Assembly: GCF_008041945.1 (NCBI RefSeq)
Contig: NZ_VKAD01000002.1
Coordinates: 124,001 to 188,000, forward strand
Reading direction: 5' to 3'
DNA from: Reinekea thalattae
GTDB taxonomy: Bacteria > Pseudomonadota > Gammaproteobacteria > Pseudomonadales > Natronospirillaceae
Length of the DNA stretch: 64,000 bases
Of this stretch, positions 52,147-60,414 are shown in pieces. The translations under genes were made by a program, and so were the position numbers. Numbering within the stretch: position 1 is the stretch's first letter; each line of letters starts with the position of its first letter. The notes beneath the pieces were generated by a model. The model saw only the letters and a list, made by a program, of their open reading frames with translations. It made no database searches and had not been told where the DNA came from.

Positions 52147-53301
52147 TTACCACCAGGCCTCAAACATTGCACCCACTGTTAGGATGTCTGATTCTGTGCT
52201 TGTAGATTCGTTATCCTCATTGCCTACTGTGGTGTAGAAGCGCAACATTGGGCGAGCACCCGCGCCTTTACCGATCGCAAGGTTCTGCGATGCAGTAAAC
52301 TTCCAAGCAGTGTTCGTAGAGTCAATTTCGGTATAGTCAACCATGGTGTAACCGGCTTCTAACCAAGTGGAATGGACGTCATCCCAGGCAATCATAGGAC
52401 GAACAATACCGCTGTAGTTAACACGAGTATTGGAATCGTCGTTATCATCGTTTCGATTGTGGTAAGCCAGTAGGTAATCAACGGAAATGTTATCATTGAC
52501 GTTTACGCCACTCTCAAAGCTTGCATAGATGTTAGTGGTTTCATCTTTTAAACCGGTATTCCAAGAATAAAGCACGGTGTCATCGGAATTAGCCGAATAA
52601 CGCAGTGTTACCTTACCTAATGCAGTATTGATTTGTGAGCCAATTTGGTAGGCGTCGATAGTATCCGTTGTGATCACTTCATCATTTTGGAAGCCGTAGT
52701 TGAAATATAAATCAATACTGGCTGGGCCTGCGGCGATGCCGGCTAATTTTGAAGTGACAGCATAGTAACCTGAATCAGCTAAACCATCAGCTTGACCAAC
52801 AAACGAAAGATCTAGCTGAGCAAAGCCTAAATCCATATTTTGGAAGCCAGCACCCTGACCATCATGTGTCATCCAAGCATAGTCATTTAAGCCCTGCTGT
52901 GGACGTTGGTTAAAGTTTCTGCCTGCCCAAACGTACATGTCGGGCTGGCTTTCGAATAGGTTTTTACCTCCAGCGTAAAACTTTTTATTGTTGAACGTGG
53001 AGCCACCCCAGTTTTCGGCCATGATTACGATATCCCATTGGCTACCGTTTTCACCTTCAAAGGCCTTATTGAATTGGATTTCACCGCCAGGACCTTCGTT
53101 ACCGAGTCGACCCATTGTGCTGCTTCCGTTATAGGCACCTTCTGGTGATACTGCCGTTTCGTCGGCGGTTTGATAAGCCATGCCTAAACGGCCATAGCCA
53201 GTGAAGTTAAAATCATCATCGGCAAGCACCGCACTGGAGGCAACAACCGAACTGATACTTAAGACGAGCGCAGAGAGAGGCAATCTTTTTATTGTTTTCA
53301 T
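52147..53301 (-). CDS. LamB-family carbohydrate porin
   Basis: A 384-residue outer-membrane porin. The signal peptide spans about 1-27 (cleavage after VLA). The mature start DDDFNFTGYGRLGMAYQ and the blocks FKAEGENGSQ-like/IVIMAENWGGST, MYVWAGRNFNQRP and AGFQNMDLGFAQLDLSFVG match maltoporins (LamB). The C-terminus ends in Trp-Trp, as an aromatic outer-membrane signal. The frame extends 15 codons upstream, but the ATG at 53301 has AGGAA upstream and begins a normal signal peptide. No sugar genes are near, so specificity is uncertain. Confidence 0.85.
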   Translation of the reverse strand: MKTIKRLPLSALVLSISSVVASSAVLADDDFNFTGYGRLGMAYQTADETAVSPEGAYNGSSTMGRLGNEGPGGEIQFNKAFEGENGSQWDIVIMAENWGGSTFNNKKFYAGGKNLFESQPDMYVWAGRNFNQRPQQGLNDYAWMTHDGQGAGFQNMDLGFAQLDLSFVGQADGLADSGYYAVTSKLAGIAAGPASIDLYFNYGFQNDEVITTDTIDAYQIGSQINTALGKVTLRYSANSDDTVLYSWNTGLKDETTNIYASFESGVNVNDNISVDYLLAYHNRNDDNDDSNTRVNYSGIVRPMIAWDDVHSTWLEAGYTMVDYTEIDSTNTAWKFTASQNLAIGKGAGARPMLRFYTTVGNEDNESTSTESDILTVGAMFEAWW

Positions 53302-53534
53302 AATGATTCCTGTAATGTTTCGCTTTGGTTTATTTTTATTGTTCAAAGACGACGGCAGTACGGCAAACGGCTATATAATTAGCTCGTCATATTGAACTGC
53401 TGAGCAATAGTGTAGCGCTGGAATTTTTTTTCGCAATGAAAACTGACGAGAAAGTTGACTTTTTCTGATGTATTTATTGACACAAAATTTTCTGATTAGT
53501 GTTCGATATTTTTTTATTGATGGCAATCAATAGT

Positions 53535-53562
53535 CAGCGTAAATAGAGTGCTATTTACGCTG
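53535..53562 (-). terminator. Hairpin after pyrF
   Basis: A 12-bp perfect stem (CAGCGTAAATAG / CTATTTACGCTG) with an AGTG loop, 10 bp past the pyrF stop. The T tract is weak. Confidence 0.65.
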
Positions 53563-53571
53563 GGAAAATGG

Positions 53572-54369
53572 TTAGATGTTTTGATTAATGGCCAGCTGCA
53601 ACTGTTCAGTTTCACGACGTGCAGCATCAGCAAAATCTTTTTCTTTTGACGCGTAAATAATACCACGCGAAGAATTTATCATAACGCCATCGCCATCACT
53701 AAAGCGGCCGTTAATGAGCGTACTTTTTAAATCGCCGCCTTGTGCGCCAATGCCAGGAATTAGGAATGGTAACTTAGGTGCCGCACTTCGAATGTGCTTC
53801 ATTTCTTGTGGCGCTGTTGCGCCAACAACTAAGCTGATGTTGTTGTTGCTGTTCCAATCTTGCTGGGCTTTACGAGCAACGTGAATGTAAAGTGGTTCAC
53901 CTTCGATAGATTGATTTTGGAACTCACTCGCCGACGGGTTTGAAGTTCGGCAGAGTACGATAACGCCTTTGTCTTTAAATTCACTGAACGGCAGCACAGT
54001 GTCTGAACCCATATAAGGGTTTACGGTAACAGCATCAGCGGCATACTGTTCGAACGCTTCTTTGGCGTACATTGTTGCAGTGGAACCGATGTCGCCACGC
54101 TTTGAATCTAAAATAACCGGCACACTTGGGTAATGCTTTTTAATGTAGTGAATGGTTTCTTTTAGTTTGTGCTCTTTGCCTAGTGCCGCATAGTGTGCAA
54201 ACTGGGGTTTGTAACAGCAGGCTAAATCTGCAGTGGCATCAATGATTGCTTTATTGAATTCAAACAGATCAGTGATGCCGTTTGGTAGATATTCAGGAAA
54301 TGGATCAAGACCAATACAGACGTGTTTTTGTTGACGCCATTGATCTCGAATTGCTTCATTAAAATTCAC
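53572..54369 (-). CDS. pyrF: Orotidine-5'-phosphate decarboxylase, subfamily 2
   Basis: A 265-residue OMP decarboxylase that makes UMP. The active-site motif is DSKRGDIGSTA (Asp-Lys-Asp), the signature of the type-2 enzymes found in actinobacteria, myxobacteria and others. E. coli-type enzymes have DLKFHDIPNT. GIGAQGGDLKSTL is the phosphate-binding part. Start is GTG, with GGAG about 10 bp upstream. It lies 30 bp after argA and is probably cotranscribed. Confidence 0.9.
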   Translation of the reverse strand: MNFNEAIRDQWRQQKHVCIGLDPFPEYLPNGITDLFEFNKAIIDATADLACCYKPQFAHYAALGKEHKLKETIHYIKKHYPSVPVILDSKRGDIGSTATMYAKEAFEQYAADAVTVNPYMGSDTVLPFSEFKDKGVIVLCRTSNPSASEFQNQSIEGEPLYIHVARKAQQDWNSNNNISLVVGATAPQEMKHIRSAAPKLPFLIPGIGAQGGDLKSTLINGRFSDGDGVMINSSRGIIYASKEKDFADAARRETEQLQLAINQNI

Positions 54370-54399
54370 TGTTATCAGTCTCCGTAATATAGGGTGCAG

Positions 54400-55656
54400 T
54401 TAGCTCAGCGTTTTTAGATAAACTTTTGAATTACGCTGAACGTTATACAATGCAATTCGATCTTGAGGCAGTTGTTGTACTGCTACCGATTTAAAGCCTC
54501 GCTCAACAAACCAATGTTCAGTTTGAGTTGTTAATGCATAAAGCTCGCGAATGCCACTTTGCTTGGCTTGTTTTTCAACCTCGTTTAGTAGAGCGTCACC
54601 ACGGCCATTTTTTTGGTAATCCGGATGTACCGCAACACAGGCCAACTCAGCTTGATGCTTCGACAAAGAATGTACCGCAGCGCAACCGATAATCATGCCG
54701 TCGCGCTCATTGACAACAAAAGAGTTGATCTCAGCTTCAATTTTTTCTGGGTTTCGCTTCACTAAAATTTGTTTTTCTTCCAGCGGTTTTAACAGCGCAA
54801 TAATACCTTGGATGTCATTTAGATTGGCGCGGCGAAAGGTATCGTATTGATCTCTTGGAATAAGCATGCCGACACCATCGCGAGTAAACAGTTCAACCAG
54901 TAACGAGCCGTCGATGCTGCCATTAAGTACATGGCAGCGAGCAATACCAGCTCGGCTGACTTCACATGCAACCTGTAATTCTAAACTGCCTAATTTATTT
55001 GCTGGCTGTTGAGCAATAAGCTTTTCCAGTTGTGCCGCGTTCATTTCTTTTTGGCCTTGGCTAATTGGCATAGGGTCATTGCCCATAATCACCACTTTAT
55101 CGGCCAGTGTTTTCATGGCCAGTTCAACCACGAGTTGTTCTGGAGGCAAATAGAGGATGTCGCCCGTGATGGAATAGCCGAGTGGGGGAATCAAGACTAG
55201 GTGTTGTTTATCTAGCTGTTCTTTAATGGCGTTAGCATCGACACGCCTAACGCGGCCTTGTGCCTGTAAATCTTTGCCTTCAAATACGCCTGCCGGGCGA
55301 GCCATAACAAAGTTGCCGCTAATGATTTTCATTTTTGAGCCATGCATCGGCGAATTTGCAATGCCTTGGCTAAATAGCGCTTCGAGTTGATATCGACGAC
55401 GCCCAATAGCCTCGGTCAACTGATTGAGTCGAGCTGGGTCTATCATGTCTTTGGGCGTGAGCTCGGTGTCGAAGCAGTCGACATCAAACAGAACGATTAG
55501 CTTTAAGCCAAGACTGTTTAGCAATGCCAAATCGCTGACTAAAGCTTCTAGGCGTTCGTCAGTCAGCGCATGGTCCCGAATCCAAACAACGGAAGTTTTG
55601 CCTCGGTAAGCGTGAATATAGGGGGCACTGTTTCGAAAATGACTGACAAAATCCAT
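54400..55656 (-). CDS. argA: N-acetylglutamate synthase
   Basis: A 418-residue ArgA, the first enzyme of arginine synthesis. The N-terminal amino-acid-kinase domain begins FRNSAPYIHAYRGKTSVVWIR and the GNAT domain (about 285-410) carries the acetyl-CoA loop VAVHPDYQKNGRGDALL. Family length is about 440. Arginine feedback through the kinase-like domain is the usual control. The gene leads into pyrF (arginine and pyrimidine share carbamoyl phosphate). Confidence 0.92.
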   Translation of the reverse strand: MDFVSHFRNSAPYIHAYRGKTSVVWIRDHALTDERLEALVSDLALLNSLGLKLIVLFDVDCFDTELTPKDMIDPARLNQLTEAIGRRRYQLEALFSQGIANSPMHGSKMKIISGNFVMARPAGVFEGKDLQAQGRVRRVDANAIKEQLDKQHLVLIPPLGYSITGDILYLPPEQLVVELAMKTLADKVVIMGNDPMPISQGQKEMNAAQLEKLIAQQPANKLGSLELQVACEVSRAGIARCHVLNGSIDGSLLVELFTRDGVGMLIPRDQYDTFRRANLNDIQGIIALLKPLEEKQILVKRNPEKIEAEINSFVVNERDGMIIGCAAVHSLSKHQAELACVAVHPDYQKNGRGDALLNEVEKQAKQSGIRELYALTTQTEHWFVERGFKSVAVQQLPQDRIALYNVQRNSKVYLKTLS

Positions 55657-55802
55657 GGCCGAAGGACATCTCCACTGAGCGGTTGAAAGAACAGCAGTTT
55701 AACGGCAATTTTAACAATCAGCCAGCGCTATAATGGCTCGCTTACTGTGTCGAGCGAGGATGTTCAGCCTGTAACAGCAGGCGCTAGTTAGCAACGAATG
55801 AC

Positions 55803-57203
55803 TTACATGACTTTTGAAAAGTGTTGGCTCATTTTTGCATCGTAGTAAGCATCCAACGACAGCAGAATGGGTCTGAGCAATAGGCGACCTAAAGGCTCTA
55901 CGATGATGGATGAGCCATCGATACGCACCAATTGATCTTGCTCCAGTGCAACAAACTTCTGCCATGCGTTGGCAAAATAGTGCTGAGCGTCGATCTGAAA
56001 GCGTTCAGACAACTCGTGCAAACAAAGCCGCCCTTGGCAGGCGAGTTGTAAAATTGCCCATTGACGAATTTTATCGTCACGGCTTAAAAATAAACCGCGC
56101 TTAACCGCTAACTGCATATTGTTTAGCATGGCTTCGTAAGTGTCTAGTTGATGATGATTTTGCAAATAAGCGCCGTCGATTTGGCTAATGCCAGATACAC
56201 CAAGCGCCAGCATGTCGATTTCAGCCTGGGTTGAATAGCCCTGAAAATTACGTTGTAAGGTACCCTGCGCGAGAGCTTTGCTAAGATCATCGTCGGGCTT
56301 GGCGAAGTGGTCCATGCCTATGTAGATATATCCGGCTTGCTGCAAACGCTCAATGCTGTCCTGCATGATGCGTAGCTTCTCGTCAGCATCGGGTAGGTCT
56401 GAGGCATTGATTCGCCGCTGTGGTTTAAACCGTTCTGGTAAGTGTGCGTAGTTATAAAGACTGATGCGATCAGGTTGCAGCGCTAAGGTTTTTTGCCAAG
56501 TACTTAAAAAACTCTCGCTGCTTTGATGTGGCAAGCCACAAATCATATCGACACTAATGGAGTCAAAGTTTAATTCTCGGACATCGTTGAATTTTTGTTC
56601 AACCAGTTCAAACGGCTGTACTCGATTAATCGCTACCTGAGTGCGATGATCAAAGTCTTGAATACCAAAGCTGACCCGATTAAAGCCGCGCTTTTTTAAT
56701 AGCACGAGCATCTCTTTGCTGGTTTCTCGAGGATCTAACTCGATGGAAAATTCACCTTGGTGAATACTTGGCTGCCAATCAAAATAAATGCTGATCATGT
56801 CCAGCAGGCGATTCATTTGAGACAACGACAAAAAGGTTGGCGTGCCTCCGCCTAAGTGCAGTTGGCTTATTGGTCGGTGACCAAAGTTGCGCGCATGCAA
56901 CACCATCTCACGTTCTAACATATCGATATAGTGATCAGGTCGTTGGCGATCTTTGCTGGCGATTTTATTACAACCACAGTAGAAGCAAAGATGTTCACAA
57001 AAGGGGATGTGAATATAAAGAGACAGAGGTCCCTGTTTATTACGCTGCTGATCTAAATGGTTTTGTACTTCAATGTTTTGTAATGGCGAAAATTGAAGCG
57101 CCGTCGGATAAGACGTATAACGAGGAGCATTGATGTCGTATTTGCGAATGAGAGCGTCATTCCAAGGAACATACCAGTCGGTCGCGTGAGTCATAGGTTG
57201 CAC
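55803..57203 (-). CDS. hemN: Oxygen-independent coproporphyrinogen III oxidase
   Basis: A 466-residue radical-SAM enzyme that converts coproporphyrinogen III to protoporphyrinogen IX without oxygen. The 4Fe-4S motif is C69-x3-C73-x2-C76-x-C78 (PFCEHLCFYCGCNK). LGGGTPTFLS is the SAM-binding loop. Length is close to E. coli HemN (457). The frame starts with GTG (MQPMTHATDW); an ATG three codons later at 57194 is equally possible. In many bacteria hemN is controlled by FNR/Anr; the next gene is the CRP/FNR-superfamily regulator, but I saw no clean FNR box. Confidence 0.92.
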   Translation of the reverse strand: MQPMTHATDWYVPWNDALIRKYDINAPRYTSYPTALQFSPLQNIEVQNHLDQQRNKQGPLSLYIHIPFCEHLCFYCGCNKIASKDRQRPDHYIDMLEREMVLHARNFGHRPISQLHLGGGTPTFLSLSQMNRLLDMISIYFDWQPSIHQGEFSIELDPRETSKEMLVLLKKRGFNRVSFGIQDFDHRTQVAINRVQPFELVEQKFNDVRELNFDSISVDMICGLPHQSSESFLSTWQKTLALQPDRISLYNYAHLPERFKPQRRINASDLPDADEKLRIMQDSIERLQQAGYIYIGMDHFAKPDDDLSKALAQGTLQRNFQGYSTQAEIDMLALGVSGISQIDGAYLQNHHQLDTYEAMLNNMQLAVKRGLFLSRDDKIRQWAILQLACQGRLCLHELSERFQIDAQHYFANAWQKFVALEQDQLVRIDGSSIIVEPLGRLLLRPILLSLDAYYDAKMSQHFSKVM

Positions 57204-57367
57204 TCATAAAAAATTTGGCTGGAAGGTAACGGAATCGAGGCGATTGAGTGATGACTTGAATCAACAGACTGAAAAAGGAAAAAACAGTCTGAAGCGCATT
57301 GATGTTGTCGATTTTAGACAACACCAATGCTTGTATATCTAAGTATGGCGGGGCTTTCGAGGCGGTG

Positions 57368-58018
57368 TTAATTACTCAGTTGAAAAAATTCACGCGAGCC
57401 GTATACGACCATAGTCTTACCTGCAACGGAGATTAAACCCTGTTCTTCTAGGTTCTTTAAGACTCGGCCAACCATTTCACGAGAGCAGCCAACAATACGA
57501 CCAATCTCTTGTCGAGTGATTTTAATTTGCATGCCATCTGGGTGTGTCATCGCGTCAGGCTGTTTGCATAGATCTAATAAAGTGCGAGCTACGCGGCCGG
57601 TCACATCTAAAAATGCTAAGTCGCCAACTTTGCGCGTGGTGTTGCGTAATCGAGACGCCATTTGTTCACCAATAAAGTAGAGCATCTTGGTGTCATTCTG
57701 GGTGATTTCGCGAAACTTAGAATAGGAAATTTCAGCCACTTCACATTCGGTTCTTGTTTTAACCCAAGCCGAACGAGAATTAATGGAATCAAACAAACCG
57801 ATTTCACCGAAGAAGTCACCAGGATTTAAGTAGGCCATAATCATTTCCCGGCCTTCATCTTCTTCGATAATAACTGACACAGTACCTTTGGTTATGTAGT
57901 AGAGCGAATCACTTTGATCGCCAGCATAAATTAGCGTTGTTTTTGCAGGGTACCGTCTACGGTGGCATTGAGATAAAAAATAATCGAGGTGCTTATGTTC
58001 TATTGAGTGGTTAACCAT
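57368..58018 (-). CDS. crp: CRP/Vfr-type cAMP receptor protein
   Basis: A 216-residue CRP-family regulator. The cAMP-binding beta roll (about 18-120) has [10 protein letters not shown] with the cAMP phosphate ligand R/S pair [14 protein letters not shown]. The recognition HTH is [39 protein letters not shown] matches Vfr of Pseudomonas better than FNR. It has no Fe-S cysteine cluster. The divergent gene is OsmC/YhfA-like, as beside crp in E. coli, which supports identity. Confidence 0.9.
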   Translation of the reverse strand: MVNHSIEHKHLDYFLSQCHRRRYPAKTTLIYAGDQSDSLYYITKGTVSVIIEEDEGREMIMAYLNPGDFFGEIGLFDSINSRSAWVKTRTECEVAEISYSKFREITQNDTKMLYFIGEQMASRLRNTTRKVGDLAFLDVTGRVARTLLDLCKQPDAMTHPDGMQIKITRQEIGRIVGCSREMVGRVLKNLEEQGLISVAGKTMVVYGSREFFQLSN

Positions 58019-58332
58019 TATTTACTAATTCCGATAGTGCAGTTAAATCGCCAATAAGAAGAATATTACTTGCTATAGGCAACGCTAATTGTCGTATTAC
58101 TTAACTTATCTTGCGCATACTGTAGCGAATTGGGGCTACAGCTTGTCGTTTAGGGTACAAACTAAACGGTTTTACACACATTTAAAATGAATATAACTCC
58201 ATTTTAGTCGCTTTTGTTCGATTCTGTTGAGCTTTTAACATTAATTGTTAAAAAATTGCTGTCCACTTTGGTGTTGCATTCCGTTAAAGTAATATCGGTT
58301 AATAGAATCAATACATTAGAGGTATATGCAAG
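58019..58332. other. Divergent region, crp / OsmC-family gene
   Basis: A 314-bp region with both start sites. No clear CRP palindrome (TGTGA-N6-TCACA) was found by eye. A weak promoter-like pair for the OsmC gene is TTGGTG (58268-58273) and TAATAT (58290-58295), spacing 16. Confidence 0.3.
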
Positions 58333-58758
58333 GTGAAGGCAACAATAGAATGGCACAGTGACAAGGCGTTTAGTTACCAATCCAATAGTGGCTTTAAAGG
58401 TTTTGTTGATGGCGCAGCAAAGGATTCGGCCGATGCTAAGGGGCCAAGCCCAATGGAATTGATATTAGTTGGCTTAGGAGGCTGTACCTCTTACGACGTG
58501 GTCAGCATTTTACAAAAAGCCCGCCAGCAGGTGGTTGATTGTAAAACTCAACTGCAAGCAGAGCGTGCCGATACTGTTCCCGCTGTCTTTACCAAAATCC
58601 ATATTCATTTTATCGTTACTGGTAAAGCTTTGAAAGAGGCGCAAGTTGCGCGTGCGGTGGCGCTTTCAGCAGAAAAATATTGCAGCGCTTCACTGATGCT
58701 TGAACGAGGCGGTGTGGAAATTACCCACAGCCATGAAATTATTGAATCTAATGATTAA
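58333..58758 (+). CDS. yhfA: OsmC-family peroxiredoxin-like protein, YhfA type
   Basis: A 141-residue OsmC/Ohr-fold protein. The two conserved cysteines are in GLGGCTSYDVVSILQKAR and AEKYCSASLML. The sequence follows YhfA, which in E. coli sits beside crp, as here. OsmC proteins reduce organic hydroperoxides; YhfA's exact substrate is unknown. Start is GTG with AGAGG about 10 bp upstream. Confidence 0.85.
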   Translation: MKATIEWHSDKAFSYQSNSGFKGFVDGAAKDSADAKGPSPMELILVGLGGCTSYDVVSILQKARQQVVDCKTQLQAERADTVPAVFTKIHIHFIVTGKALKEAQVARAVALSAEKYCSASLMLERGGVEITHSHEIIESND

Positions 58759-58935
58759 CTCTTTTGCTTAACGCTAAGTAAGTTAGCATGAACATTAGTT
58801 GTATTTTGTCATTAATTAAGCGATAAACTAGATTAAGTGAGTCTAAGCTGAGGTACTATCGATCATGGTCGATATTATCAAGAATAACGATTCGTTTTGA
58901 AAATGAACACTCAGGCTGCAGGTATAAAATAGGCT

Positions 58936-60414
58936 ATGTCCCAAGAAATCGAATTAAAACTGTCACTTGCCAAAGAGTCCGTGGATGTTTTTTTATCCTT
59001 GGATTGCTTAGCTTCTTTGCAGGCGGAGACGTTTTATCTAGAAAATACCTATTACGATACCCAAGACTTTGCGCTTTCTGAAGCCTCTGCGGCGTTACGT
59101 ACTCGCAAAATGGCCGATGGTCGTTATGTTCAAACCTTAAAGTCACGTGGCACCAATGTCAGTGGCTTGCATCAGCGCCATGAGTGGGAAATGCCCATTC
59201 CAACCAATCAGCTTGATCTATCTTTGTTTCCAGAATCTGCACTGCCAAGTGATCTCGATACTCAAAATCTAAAACCTATTTTTACCACCCACTTTACTCG
59301 TCGGTGCTGGAATGTTCAGCAAGGCAATAGCCTGATTGAGTTGGTTTTAGACTCGGGCATGGTCGAAGCAGCAGAACAGCAAGAACCTATTTTGGAGTTA
59401 GAACTGGAATTGAAATCTGGTGTTGTGACGGATCTATTTTGTTTAGCGTTGCAAATTAGCCATGAGGTTCCAGTTATGCCGTCGGATGTTAGTAAGGCAG
59501 AACGCGGTTTCCGGTTATCGGGCCGAGCCTTTGGTGGAACGCCAGAATTACCAAGTATTCGCAGTGACCTGACAATCGGAACGGCTTTTGAGCAACTATT
59601 TAATTTTGAATTGCAGAAGCTTCATCAGCAATGGCATCTGTTTTGGCAAACGCAACAATGGCGTTATTTGCAGGCTTATTTGGTGAGCTTGGGTAACCTG
59701 TCGACGGAGCTTGACTGGTTTAAACAGATGATACCGACCAGCCATGTTCAATTTGTCGCCTCACAGCTGGACTGGATAGAGCAGCAGATCCGCCCGATTT
59801 TATCGTGGTGGCCAGCGTGCTTTGCATTATCTCAAGATGTAGAACGAGACTCTCAAGATGCGGCCTTTATACTGCAGCGTGAAAGTGCCCAAAAAGCCAT
59901 GGCAGCGTTGGATGCGTTGGTTAATAACCCAGAGCTAGGTTTCCGACTATTGTCGCTAGCGGCTTGGTTGCATAAAGCCGATTGGCAGCAGGATCAAACC
60001 GATGAGCATCGTCAATTGAGCGATCAGTCGATTCGACAGGGTGTGAATGCTTGCTTTAAGCGTGCGTTGTTAGAGTTAGATACCGATAATTTTGCAGGTA
60101 ATGCCAGCTATGCGCTGTCTCAGATCAGCGCGGTACATAAGCTGTTAATTCTTTGCCAATATTTTGATCGGCTTTATGGTGATGAATTGAGTGATCTAAA
60201 AGAGCACTTGCGAGCTCTGGAAGAAAACTTAGCTCAACTTTCTGCCATGGGAGCAATATCTCAATTAACGGATTGGGTGCATCGCTTACCAATGGAAAAA
60301 CAAGCCAGCGTTCACAGTTGGGCGCGTTCACAAACCGTTATTTTACGTGAGATTAAACAGTTGGCAGCAACTCTAGCAAAACCCCAGCTGGTCCATTACG
60401 GGGAACTTGCTTGA
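58936..60414 (+). CDS. ygiF: Inorganic triphosphatase, CYTH + CHAD, YgiF-like
   Basis: A 492-residue two-domain protein. The CYTH domain (about 1-200) has the ExExK motif EIELKL near the N-terminus, ALRTRKMADGRYVQTLKSRG and LELELELKSG; it binds triphosphate. The CHAD domain (about 215-490) is a helical polyphosphate-associated bundle with conserved His (HKADWQ-type). YgiF hydrolyses tripolyphosphate. Its TGA overlaps the start of the next gene (TTGA). Confidence 0.88.
   Translation: MSQEIELKLSLAKESVDVFLSLDCLASLQAETFYLENTYYDTQDFALSEASAALRTRKMADGRYVQTLKSRGTNVSGLHQRHEWEMPIPTNQLDLSLFPESALPSDLDTQNLKPIFTTHFTRRCWNVQQGNSLIELVLDSGMVEAAEQQEPILELELELKSGVVTDLFCLALQISHEVPVMPSDVSKAERGFRLSGRAFGGTPELPSIRSDLTIGTAFEQLFNFELQKLHQQWHLFWQTQQWRYLQAYLVSLGNLSTELDWFKQMIPTSHVQFVASQLDWIEQQIRPILSWWPACFALSQDVERDSQDAAFILQRESAQKAMAALDALVNNPELGFRLLSLAAWLHKADWQQDQTDEHRQLSDQSIRQGVNACFKRALLELDTDNFAGNASYALSQISAVHKLLILCQYFDRLYGDELSDLKEHLRALEENLAQLSAMGAISQLTDWVHRLPMEKQASVHSWARSQTVILREIKQLAATLAKPQLVHYGELA

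Noticed and set aside
53450-53520. TTGACA at 53476-53481 as a plus-strand promoter
   Set aside because: No -10 at suitable spacing and no plus-strand gene downstream.
57204-57367. Possible FNR/Anr box upstream of hemN
   Set aside because: Half-sites such as TTGAT and ATCAA occur, but no pair has the required 4-bp spacing.
58019-58332. CRP autoregulatory site
   Set aside because: No TGTGA-N6-TCACA-like palindrome with acceptable match was found.
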